Shown: positions 37,160 to 45,699 of the stretch, one piece after another
Layout: each line of letters starts with the position of its first letter
Position numbering within the stretch: the first letter of the stretch is position 1
Assembly: GCA_028874215.1 (NCBI GenBank)
Contig: JAPPLF010000108.1
Location: forward strand, 98,562-162,561
Source of the DNA: Acidobacteriota bacterium
Lineage (GTDB): Bacteria; Acidobacteriota; UBA6911; RPQK01; JAJDTT01
DNA length: 64,000 nt
Direction of reading: 5' to 3'
Translations under genes and position numbers: made by a program
Notes under the pieces: model-generated
Told to the model about the DNA's origin: nothing
The model's database searches: none
The model's input: the letters and a program-made list of their open reading frames with translations, nothing else

Positions 37160-38809
37160 ATGAATGCAGCGACGCGATTCCAACGCCGCCCTCTGGCCGG
37201 GGACCAGGCGACCGGCGCCGGAGGTTCCAGGGGGAGGAGGATCTTCCTGAAGGCCGCCGGACTCGGGATCTTCGGCGTTGCCGCCCGACGCCTGCGGGCT
37301 CAGGTTCGAGGCCACGAAGGACCGGCCTGGTTTCCGTTGGAGGATCTCTACCGCCGGATCCGGCGGTTGGGCCGCGAGCACGGAGACTTTCTGAGGCTGG
37401 AGGATCTGGGGAAGAGCGTCCAGGGCCGTCCCCTGGTGGCGGTCCGTCTGAGCGACTGGTCCATCTCCGGCGAGCACAAGGAGCACGTCCTCCTCACAAC
37501 GCTCCATTCCGGAGGCGAGCGGATCGGCCCCAGCGCCATGTTGGAACTGGTGGAGTGGCTGCTCTCCGGCCATCCCCTGGCCCGGCGGATCCTGGCCCGC
37601 CAGGAGGTGGTATGCGTCCCCATCGTCAATCCGGACGGATACGTGAGCGGCAGCTTCCACAATGCCAACGATCTGGACCCGTACAACAACTGGACCCTGG
37701 ACGGCCCGGTGCAGCCCGAGAAGCATCCGGAGGCTGTAGCCGTCCGGCGTCTCATGGATGAACTGCAGCCTGAAGTGCATGCGGACATGCACGGCTCCTT
37801 CCTCGAGTTCTACGGCTCCATCCACGCGGATACGGCGGCCGCCTACTCCAACGTCTCACTGCGTCCGTATCATCACGAAATCATGCGGCTCATGAACGAG
37901 GCGGCGTTGGAGGAGGGCTACCCGGCCGACTGGCTGGAGGAGGACTCGGAGCGCATGTTCTGGGGTCCCGATCTGGACGGGATGCGGGAGAAGACCTGGA
38001 AGGGCCGGCCCCGGGTCTATGCCGCCACCTATTGCTACAACCGGTACCACTCCCTGGTGACGGCCAACGAGAATGCGTGGGAACGAAGCGCCCTGCTCCG
38101 CTATCGCCGGCTGCTCCAAGTGGGGAACGAAGTCTGGCCTGGGGAGTACTATCCCGGTTATCCGACCCGGGTGATGATGGGCAACGACCTGCATCGCCTG
38201 ACCGCCTACGGAACCACGGCGGGCGACCGCCGGAGGAGCCGGGTGGAGCTGTGGAACAAGCTGCGTCAGCTCAGCTTCGGGTTCGACTGGCCGGAGGTCG
38301 AGGGCATGGCGCTTTGCGTCTGCGCCACCTCCCGGGAAGCGGCCCGCAAATGGTTGGGAGACAACACGCTCCTGGACATGCTCTCCCGTATCGAGGGTCA
38401 TCCCGGGATGAACCTGGAGCCCATCCGTAGCTTGGTCCATCGTCATCCCCTGGACGACGGCAAGCGCCCGGCGCGTTTTCTGGTGGAGGGGGGAGGCGCC
38501 AAGTTCTACCGGCAGGACTCGGGACCCGACCGCCTGGAGACCGGGGAGAGCGGCCCCGTTCGCCACGGAATCTGCGTGCGGCTGCGAATCCCCTACCAGA
38601 ACGCCCGGATTCTCGACCTCAGGCTCAACGGGCATGTCGTGGACCCATCCGAAACGGATGGGTTCGTCACCTGGGTGGCCCGGGGGTTCACCCATGTCCA
38701 GGTCGCGATTCCTCCCCGCACGACACGAGCCGGGGAGATCTTCCTGGTGACCTGTGAATACGACCCCCGGGAGAGGCGCCGGCAGGGGAAGGTCCACTTC
38801 ACGAACTGA
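37160..38809 (+). CDS. Tat-exported M14-family carboxypeptidase-like protein
   Basis: A 549-residue protein with a twin-arginine signal (RGRRIFLKAAGLG, residues 25-37). The zinc-site region reads TLHSGGERIG with His116 and Glu120, which is His-x3-Glu rather than the canonical His-x2-Glu; the third ligand is likely His207 or His211 in PEVHADMHG. NPDGY and the Arg-poor NNW segment follow the M14 pattern. A C-terminal region (about 430-549) is beta-rich and may be an add-on domain. It could be a peptidase or an amidase-like member. An AAGGAG sits 9 bases before the ATG. It is the last gene of the 33383 group. Confidence 0.72.
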   Translation: MNAATRFQRRPLAGDQATGAGGSRGRRIFLKAAGLGIFGVAARRLRAQVRGHEGPAWFPLEDLYRRIRRLGREHGDFLRLEDLGKSVQGRPLVAVRLSDWSISGEHKEHVLLTTLHSGGERIGPSAMLELVEWLLSGHPLARRILARQEVVCVPIVNPDGYVSGSFHNANDLDPYNNWTLDGPVQPEKHPEAVAVRRLMDELQPEVHADMHGSFLEFYGSIHADTAAAYSNVSLRPYHHEIMRLMNEAALEEGYPADWLEEDSERMFWGPDLDGMREKTWKGRPRVYAATYCYNRYHSLVTANENAWERSALLRYRRLLQVGNEVWPGEYYPGYPTRVMMGNDLHRLTAYGTTAGDRRRSRVELWNKLRQLSFGFDWPEVEGMALCVCATSREAARKWLGDNTLLDMLSRIEGHPGMNLEPIRSLVHRHPLDDGKRPARFLVEGGGAKFYRQDSGPDRLETGESGPVRHGICVRLRIPYQNARILDLRLNGHVVDPSETDGFVTWVARGFTHVQVAIPPRTTRAGEIFLVTCEYDPRERRRQGKVHFTN

Positions 38810-38968
38810 AAATCACGAATAATGATGGGCGGAGAGACGAGACAGGTCATTGAGGAGAATGGAGTTCGAATATCCGGGGTGCACGGGGCGGTGCCTCGTA
38901 ATCCGGAATGACCCTGAGATCCCGCGTCGATCCGCATGAGATGAACCCATCGAAGTAAAGGTTGAATC

Positions 38969-40180
38969 GTGGCTGCAAGCGAGTCCAAGAACGGCGTCAT
39001 CGCCTTCCTCTTCGAAAACTCCCTCTTTCTGATCGCCGGAGCGTTCGGCGCGCTGGTGTGGGCCAATCTGGACCACGACTCCTACCACCACCTGGTCCAC
39101 CTGAAGCTGTTCGAGGACACGTTGTTCGGGACGCTGAAACCCGACGGCACGCGTGTCTTCGACCTCCACTACCTGGTCAACGATGTGCTGATGGCGTTCT
39201 TCTTCGCCATTGCCGGCAAGGAGGTCTGGGAAGCCACCCTTCCCGGCGGTCCTCTCAGCAGTCCCAGGCGGGCCGCCGTGCCCCTCGTCGCAGCGGTGGG
39301 GGGAATGGTGGCGCCGGCCGTCCTCTACCTGTTGGGCGCGGCTCTGGTCGGTCGCTTCGATGAACTGGCCAACGGCTGGGCCATTCCGTGCGCCACCGAC
39401 ATCGCCTTCAGCTACATGGTGGCCAGGATCGTCTTCGGCGCCGGCCATCCCGCGATTCCGTTCCTGTTGCTCCTGGCGATCGCCGATGACGCCATGGGCC
39501 TGCTGATTCTCGCGGCCTTCTACCCGCAGGGGGAAGTGCAGATGCTGTGGATGTTCCTGGCTGTCGCGGGTGTGGGAGTCGCCTTCCTGTTTCAGCGCCT
39601 GCGCCTCCGCAGCTTCTGGTGGTACCTGGCCATTCCCGGCTCGCTGTCGTGGATCGGGTTCGCCATGGCCGGACTGCATCCGGCTCTGGGCCTGCTGCCC
39701 GTCATTCCCGCCATGCCTCACCACCACTCCGACCGGGGCCTCTTCGATTGGAAGGAACTGGAGGCGACGGACACGCTGAACCAATTCGAGCACTGGTGGC
39801 AGAAGCCGGTGGAGTTGATCCTGATGCTCTTCGGCCTCTTCAACGCCGGCGTGCTGTTGAGCGCCGTGGATTCCCCCACCTTCCTGGTCCTGATCGGGCT
39901 CCTGGCGGGCAAGCCCATCGGCATCTGGGGCGGAGCCATGCTGGTGGCCAGAGGGTTCCGGTTGGGACTCCCCGAGGGGATCGGCTCCCGGGATCTGGTG
40001 GTTGTGGGGTTCGCCGCCGCCATCGGGTTCACCGTGGCGCTCTTCGTGACCACGGTGGCATTCCCGCCGGGACAGATCCAGGACGCCGCCAAGATGGGCG
40101 CGCTGGGTTCCTTCGTCGCGGCCCTGCTCACATACGTCGTGGCCCGGGCCACGGGCATCAAGCCGAATCCGGTGAAATAG
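38969..40180 (+). CDS. nhaA: Na+/H+ antiporter NhaA
   Basis: A 403-residue polytopic inner-membrane antiporter that exchanges cytoplasmic Na+ for H+. The antiporter-specific segments are present: CATDIAFSYM, with the equivalent of Asp133 of the E. coli protein, and LLAIADDAMGLL, with the paired aspartates that bind Na+ and protons. About twelve hydrophobic segments are visible. The start is GTG at 38969, with a weak AAGG upstream. It sits alone between the M14 gene and the convergent DUF1501 gene; the context does not link it to sugar use. Confidence 0.92.
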   Translation: MAASESKNGVIAFLFENSLFLIAGAFGALVWANLDHDSYHHLVHLKLFEDTLFGTLKPDGTRVFDLHYLVNDVLMAFFFAIAGKEVWEATLPGGPLSSPRRAAVPLVAAVGGMVAPAVLYLLGAALVGRFDELANGWAIPCATDIAFSYMVARIVFGAGHPAIPFLLLLAIADDAMGLLILAAFYPQGEVQMLWMFLAVAGVGVAFLFQRLRLRSFWWYLAIPGSLSWIGFAMAGLHPALGLLPVIPAMPHHHSDRGLFDWKELEATDTLNQFEHWWQKPVELILMLFGLFNAGVLLSAVDSPTFLVLIGLLAGKPIGIWGGAMLVARGFRLGLPEGIGSRDLVVVGFAAAIGFTVALFVTTVAFPPGQIQDAAKMGALGSFVAALLTYVVARATGIKPNPVK

Positions 40181-40202
40181 ACGTCGTCCTGCGGCGTTCG
40201 GA

Positions 40203-41666
40203 CTACGCCAGCAGGGGCTTCACCACTTCCCCGTGGATGTCGGTGAGCCGGTAGTGGCGTCCCTGGAACTTGAAGGTGAGCTGGGTGTGGTCGATTCCCA
40301 GGCAGTGCAGGACGGTGGCCTGGAAATCGTGGACGTGGACCGGATCCTTCACCACGTTGTAGCTGAAGTCGTCCGTCTCTCCGTAGCTGATTCCGGGACG
40401 GATGCCGCCTCCCGCCATCCACATGGTGAAACAGCGGGGGTGGTGGTCGCGCCCGTAGTTGTCGTCGGTGAGCTTCCCCTGGCAATAGACGGTTCGCCCG
40501 AACTCGCCTCCCCAGATGACCAGCGTCTCGTCCAGCAATCCCCTCTGCTTCAGGTCGGTGACCAGCGCCGCCGAAGCCTGGTCCGTATCTTCGCACTGCC
40601 CCCGGATCTGGGCGGGGAGGTCGTCGTGCTGGTCCCAACCACGGTGGTAGAGCTGGACGAAGCGGACGCCCGCTTCGCTGAGGCGGCGGGCCATGAGGCA
40701 GTTGGCGGCGTAGGTTCCGGGCTTTCTCGAGTCGGGGCCGTAGAGCTCGAAGATATGGTCCGGCTCGTTGGAGACGTCGGTCAGCTCGGGGACCGAGAGC
40801 TGCATCTTGTAGGCCATCTCGTACTGGCTGATCCGGGTCGTGATCTCCGGGTCGCCGAAGGCCTCGGCCCGCAGCCGGTTGATCTGACCGATCCCGTCCA
40901 GCATCCGTCTCCGGCTGCGGTGGTCCACGCCGGGCGGGTTGGACAGGTAAAGGACCGGGTCCCCGACGCCCCTGAACTTGACTCCCTGATGGTCGGAGGG
41001 AAGGAAACCGGAGCCCCAGAGGCGGGAGAAGATGGGCTGGGGATTGGTCTTGATCCGGCCGATGGAGACCATCACCACGAAGCTGGGAAGATCCAGGCTC
41101 TCGCTGCCGAGCCCGTAGCTGAGCCAGGCGCCCAGGCTGGGGCGGCCCGGCTGCTGGCTTCCGGTCTGGAAGAAGGTGATGCCCGGGTCGTGATTGATGG
41201 CTTCGGTGTGAAGCGTCTTGACGATGGCGATGTCGTCCACGATCTGCGCGGTCCGCGGCAGGAGTTCGCTCACCCAGGCTCCCGACTCGCCGTGCCGGGA
41301 GAACTTGAAGAGGGAGGGAGCCACGGGAAGGGTCTTCTGCCGCGAGGTCATGCCGGTGATCCGTTGTCCCCGGCGCACCGAGTCGGGCAGGTCCGTCCCC
41401 CGATGCTTCTCCAGTTGGGGCTTGTAGTCGAGCAGGTCCATCTGGGCCGGCGCGCCCGACTGGAAGAGGAAGATGACCCGCTTGGCCTTGGGAGCGAAGT
41501 GGGGCAGGTCGGGCCGGATGCCGTGAGGAATCCCATTGCCGGTCCGGCCTGAGAACAGGTGGGGATTCAGGATCGAGGCCAGCGCGGCCGTGCCGATGCC
41601 GGTGCTGGTCCGGCCAAAGAACTGGCGCCGCGTGATCTCCAGCGGCAATCGATTTTCCGGGTCCAC
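40203..41666 (-). CDS. DUF1501 protein, Tat-exported
   Basis: A 487-residue protein of the alkaline-phosphatase/sulfatase-like DUF1501 family, found with DUF1553 cytochrome proteins on cell surfaces of Planctomycetota, Verrucomicrobiota and Acidobacteriota. A Tat signal is at residues about 11-33 (TRRQFFGRTSTG). The fold shows typical VIFLFQSGAPAQMDLLDYKP, IVKTLHTEAINHDPG, WGGEFGRTVY and GRDHHPRCFT segments. The start is GTG at 41666, 5 bases from the DUF1553 stop codon with a GGGAG ribosome-binding site. Function is not established. Confidence 0.9.
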   Translation of the reverse strand: MDPENRLPLEITRRQFFGRTSTGIGTAALASILNPHLFSGRTGNGIPHGIRPDLPHFAPKAKRVIFLFQSGAPAQMDLLDYKPQLEKHRGTDLPDSVRRGQRITGMTSRQKTLPVAPSLFKFSRHGESGAWVSELLPRTAQIVDDIAIVKTLHTEAINHDPGITFFQTGSQQPGRPSLGAWLSYGLGSESLDLPSFVVMVSIGRIKTNPQPIFSRLWGSGFLPSDHQGVKFRGVGDPVLYLSNPPGVDHRSRRRMLDGIGQINRLRAEAFGDPEITTRISQYEMAYKMQLSVPELTDVSNEPDHIFELYGPDSRKPGTYAANCLMARRLSEAGVRFVQLYHRGWDQHDDLPAQIRGQCEDTDQASAALVTDLKQRGLLDETLVIWGGEFGRTVYCQGKLTDDNYGRDHHPRCFTMWMAGGGIRPGISYGETDDFSYNVVKDPVHVHDFQATVLHCLGIDHTQLTFKFQGRHYRLTDIHGEVVKPLLA

Positions 41667-41671
41667 GTTTC

Positions 41672-44600
41672 TCACTCCCGGGTAATGGTTTCGTCCAGGT
41701 TCAGAATGCTGCCGGTCACGGTGGTCCACGCGGCCAACTCCACCGGGTCCAGGCTCGGATCGAACGGGGATTCGCCCACCTCGATCAGACGCCGGGCCGC
41801 CTCGGGATCGGACCTGTAGTAGCTTCGCTGCTGTTGGAGGATCCGGTCCAGGATCGGGGCCTCTCGCGGGTCGGGCGCCCGTCCCGTCGCCAGACGGAAA
41901 GCGAGGCGGATCCGATCCTCCGTGTCCGAGGCCGTTCCCTTCAGAGTGCGTTGGGCCAGGGATCGGGCCGCCTCCACGTAAGTCGGGTCGTTCAGCAGGA
42001 TCAGCGCCTGCAACGGAGTGTTGGTCCGCGGCCGCCGCATGGTGCAGGTTTCCCGGTCGGGGGCGTCGAATGCCATCAACGTGGGCGGAGGAATCGTCCG
42101 CTTCCAGAAGGTGTAGAGGCCACGGCGGTAGAGGTCCGGTCCCTCTCCCTGAACATATTCCTGGGCCGTGTACTTCTCGCCGTAGGCCATCTCCTTCCAC
42201 AGTCCGGGGGGCTGGTATGGATAGACGCTGGGTCCACCGATCGTGTTCACCAGAAGGCCGCTGACTCTCAGGGCGTTGTCACGAACCAGCTCGGCCGGCA
42301 ACCGAAAGCGGGAGGCCCGCGCCAGCAGCCGGTTTTCCGGGTCCCTCTCCAGCAGCTCCGCCGTGACGCGGGAACTCTGGCGGTAGGTGGCGGACGTGAC
42401 CAGGAGCCGTTGCAGGCCCTTCACGTCCCATCCTGAGCCGACGAACTCGGTGGACAGCCAGTCCAGAAGTTCCGGGTGGCTGGGTTGATCTCCCTGGGAG
42501 CCGAAGTTCTCCGCCGATTTGACGAAGCCGTTGCCGTAGTACATCTGCCAGAACCGGTTCACCGTGACTCGCGCCGTCAACGGGTGGTCCGGGCCGACCA
42601 GCCAGCGGGCCAGGCCCAGGCGGTTGGGAGGCGCATCCTGCGGGAATGGCGATAGCGCGGCAGGAACACCCGGCTCGACCTTCTCCCCGCTATTGCGGTA
42701 GTCACCCCGATCCAGGACCATCGTGTCCCGCGGTTCTTCCATCTCCTCCATCACCATGATGGTGGGGACGGCCGCCTGCAGCTTCTGCTCGTTCCTGCGA
42801 AGCTCCTCCTGCTCCCGGTGCAGTTGACGATAGAGGGCGGGAGCGTCTCTATCCAGGTAAAACCGGAGCAGATCCTCCTGCTTCTGTTCGGTCCGATCCT
42901 CTTCCGGTTCCCGCAGGATGGCCCGGATGGGATGGTAGACGGCCAACTGCTCCACTTCGTTCGCCGACAGGGTCCGATCGTAAATGCGCACCTCGTCCAT
43001 CCGGCCGTCGAACATCCCCTTGGCGTGGCGCCGGCCCAGCAACAGTGGGCGCTCGGACCGGATGGATCCGGTCAGGGTGTCGTTCAGGACCTCCACTTCC
43101 TGAAGCTTGCCGTCCAGGTAGAGGGCCACGCCGGAGGCTCTTCCGGAGCCGTCGTAGGTGAAAGCCAGATGATGCCATTCGTTCAAGGACACCGGGGTGA
43201 GCGAGCGGACCTTGATGGCGTTGTCCGGCCAGGCATGAACCAGGTGCGCCATGAGGAGGGGCCCGCTGTATTTGGGGCCCTCGTGCTCCTTGAAGTCTCC
43301 GACGAAGAGGTCGTAGCCGCGGAGACCGTCCAGATCATCCATCCGGGCGACGACGGCCTGGTCCCCCTCGTTCCTGAGCCGGACCCAGGCCAACAGAGAG
43401 AAGGCGTCGGTCCGCTCGAACCCGCCCAGGTCGCCCAGGTCCACATGGCTGCGAATGGTGAATTTGAGGGCGCCGCCGACCTTGCCCTCGGCCGGGACCA
43501 GTTCCTCGCCTCTGGGTTTTCCGTGACGGTAATGGCCGCTGGTGTCCGAGGTGTGGTGATCCAATTCGTAATGGGCCAGGAGGCCCTGGCGGGGACTCTC
43601 GGGAAGCTTGGCCGAGGTGGGAGCCTCCCACTCCCGGACCAGGGACTTCAAGCGGCTCTCCGGCATCTGGTTCTCGATGGCCTCCAGCCTCTCCCGCAAC
43701 TCCTGCAGACGGCTTGCCTGGTCGGGATAGGGCATTTCCATGACCGGCGCCGCGTTGCCTTTCCGTCCGTCCAGGCCCTTTTCGGGGATGGTGTTGAAGA
43801 AGGCCGAAAAGCGGTAGAACTCCCGCTGCCGAATGGGGTCGTACTTGTGGTCGTGGCAGCGGGCGCACCCCATGGTCAGGCCCATCCAGACCGTCGACGT
43901 CGTGTTGACCCGGTCGACCACGTACTCCAGCCGGTACTCCTCGGGAATGGCGCCTCCCTCGAAGTTGATCATGTGGTTGCGGTTGAATCCGGTGGCCAGC
44001 TTCTGTTGGGACGTGGCCTTGGGGAGCAGGTCGCCGGCCAGTTGTTCGATGGTGAATTCGTCGAAGGGCTGGTTCCGGTTGAAGGAATCGATGACCCAGT
44101 CCCGCCAGAGCCACATGTCCCGGTGGCTGTCGATGTGGTAGCCGTGAGTGTCGGCATAGCGGCTGGCGTCGAGCCACTCCAGGGCCATCCGCTCACCGTA
44201 GTGCCGGGAGGCGAGGAGTCGTTCCACCACCTTCTCGTAGGCTCCGGAGCTCCGGTCCGCCAGGAAGGCGTCCACCTCCGCCGGTGTGGGCGGCAGTCCG
44301 GTCAGGTCCAGCGTCACCCGGCGGATCAAGGTGACGCGATCCGCTTCGGGTGACGGTTCGAGCCCCTCGCTTTCGAGACGGGCCAGGATGAACCGGTCGA
44401 CAGGATTGCGGACCCAGGAGACGCGTTTCACCTGCGGGAGGGAGGTCCGGCGCGGCTTGACGAAGGCCCAGTGATCCCTGGCCTCGGCGCCTTCGCTGAT
44501 CCAGCGCCGAATGAGGTCGACCTGGTTCCGGTCCAGCTTCCGGTCGAATTCGGGCGGCGGCATCCGCGCCGCCTCGTGGTCCGCCGAAATCCTCTGGTAC

Positions 44601-44896
44601 AGGCGGCTCGAATCGGCGTCTCCCGGAGTGACGATCCTGTACCCGTCCCGGTCCTGGAACAGCGCTTCCTTCGAATCGAGGCGCAGGTCCGCCTGCCTCA
44701 CCTTTTCGTCCGGGCCGTGGCAGGCGAAACAGTGGTCGGAGAGGATGGGGCGAATCTGGCGGTTGTAGTCGACGGCAGTGGCCGCCGGCTCGGCGTGGAC
44801 CGGTGGCGCAATCGCACCGGAGACGAGCACGCCTGCCAGAACCACAGTTCTCGCCGTCCGTTTTGCGATGCCGGCCGTCACGTCTGATTGACTCAT
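41672..44896 (-). CDS. Surface cytochrome-type DUF1549/DUF1553 protein with LamG domain
   Basis: A 1074-residue exported protein. An N-terminal signal (AKRTARTVVLAGVLVSG) precedes a PSCyt1 cytochrome-c-like domain with the haem motif CFACH (Cys56, Cys59, His60). DUF1549 follows with a second CxxCH (CARCH, residues 344-348). Residues about 438-635 look like a LamG/concanavalin sandwich, inserted before DUF1553 (about 735-1050, LGLARWLVGPDHPLTARV, then TMRRPRTNTPLQAL). The two haem motifs suggest electron transfer at the envelope, inferred from family. It is 5 bases upstream of the DUF1501 gene. Confidence 0.9.
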   Translation of the reverse strand: MSQSDVTAGIAKRTARTVVLAGVLVSGAIAPPVHAEPAATAVDYNRQIRPILSDHCFACHGPDEKVRQADLRLDSKEALFQDRDGYRIVTPGDADSSRLYQRISADHEAARMPPPEFDRKLDRNQVDLIRRWISEGAEARDHWAFVKPRRTSLPQVKRVSWVRNPVDRFILARLESEGLEPSPEADRVTLIRRVTLDLTGLPPTPAEVDAFLADRSSGAYEKVVERLLASRHYGERMALEWLDASRYADTHGYHIDSHRDMWLWRDWVIDSFNRNQPFDEFTIEQLAGDLLPKATSQQKLATGFNRNHMINFEGGAIPEEYRLEYVVDRVNTTSTVWMGLTMGCARCHDHKYDPIRQREFYRFSAFFNTIPEKGLDGRKGNAAPVMEMPYPDQASRLQELRERLEAIENQMPESRLKSLVREWEAPTSAKLPESPRQGLLAHYELDHHTSDTSGHYRHGKPRGEELVPAEGKVGGALKFTIRSHVDLGDLGGFERTDAFSLLAWVRLRNEGDQAVVARMDDLDGLRGYDLFVGDFKEHEGPKYSGPLLMAHLVHAWPDNAIKVRSLTPVSLNEWHHLAFTYDGSGRASGVALYLDGKLQEVEVLNDTLTGSIRSERPLLLGRRHAKGMFDGRMDEVRIYDRTLSANEVEQLAVYHPIRAILREPEEDRTEQKQEDLLRFYLDRDAPALYRQLHREQEELRRNEQKLQAAVPTIMVMEEMEEPRDTMVLDRGDYRNSGEKVEPGVPAALSPFPQDAPPNRLGLARWLVGPDHPLTARVTVNRFWQMYYGNGFVKSAENFGSQGDQPSHPELLDWLSTEFVGSGWDVKGLQRLLVTSATYRQSSRVTAELLERDPENRLLARASRFRLPAELVRDNALRVSGLLVNTIGGPSVYPYQPPGLWKEMAYGEKYTAQEYVQGEGPDLYRRGLYTFWKRTIPPPTLMAFDAPDRETCTMRRPRTNTPLQALILLNDPTYVEAARSLAQRTLKGTASDTEDRIRLAFRLATGRAPDPREAPILDRILQQQRSYYRSDPEAARRLIEVGESPFDPSLDPVELAAWTTVTGSILNLDETITRE

Positions 44897-45055
44897 GATA
44901 TTCAGACCCGAGTGTAGCCCAAATGGGTCGGCTCCGCTCCGGGCAATGGCCGGTCGATCTGTGCGGTGAGTGTACGCCGGGCGAAGACCGCGCCGCAACC
45001 TGTGGATACACCGAGATTTCAAGTGATCTTCGCGGCTCCTTGAATCCCGCAACTT

Positions 45056-45406
45056 ATGCTCTGGACGGTTCTTCCCCAGGTCATTCGCGGCGTGCAGGTG
45101 GCAGTGGGCGAGGCGGCCTTCCGGGACGTGGCCTTCAATCCGTTGGGCGGCGTCGATCGGGGCGAGGTCACCGTGGTGGCCGAGGCCGGCCAGGACTCCG
45201 AAGCCGCCCTGCTGGTGGAACGAAAGACGGCCCCCACCGTGAGCGACGCCATCGGCGCACAGGAGATGTCCCGGATGGTGGGATCAGACGCCAGCGACGT
45301 GATGCAGCGGGTCACCGGCGTCTCCTTCGTGGACAGCAAGTACGCCCATATCCGCGGCTTGCGAGAGCGCTACAGCTCCACCATGCTCAACGGCGCCGCA
45401 CGCTGA
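45056..45406 (+). pseudogene. TonB-dependent receptor remnant
   Basis: A 116-residue fragment. Residues about 10-50 look like the end of a carboxypeptidase-regulatory-like domain (VEVAPGE-type segment), and the second half reads KTAPTVSDAIGAQEMSRM, RVTGVSFVDSKYAHIRGL and RERYSSTMLNGA, the start of the plug domain of a large acidobacterial-type receptor. A stop lies just upstream (TGA at 45041) and another directly after NGAAR (45404). The missing N-terminal signal, the rest of the plug and the whole barrel show that it is degraded. It lies between the DUF1553 gene and the LRR gene. Confidence 0.8.
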
Positions 45407-45699
45407 GCATCCGGAGACGCCGAATTTCGTCGCCGGGCGACCTCAACGGCACTGGGCGCTCGCACCTCCCAACGGTTTCATTTCCCAGTGACTCATTCCT
45501 CAATTGGTTCGGAAACCGCTGCCGCCTCACAGGCGACCAACGTCCAAAAGTACCGGCCGAATGAACTGCTCAGCCGGAAAGTTGCTCGCGATTCTGGTCC
45601 CCGGGGTGGACGGCAGGTATTCTCCAAGACTACCGGCCGCGTCATGAAGGGCTCGGGAGACGCCACGTCCACGCGTTCCAGGCTGCAGCAGGAATTTGC
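45407..45699. other. Non-coding or degraded stretch after the receptor remnant
   Basis: About 290 bases follow the stop of the receptor remnant. Short frames on both strands exist but none resembles a known protein or continues the receptor. It may be the decayed rest of the receptor gene or an upstream region of the LRR gene. No convincing promoter or hairpin terminator was seen. Confidence 0.45.
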
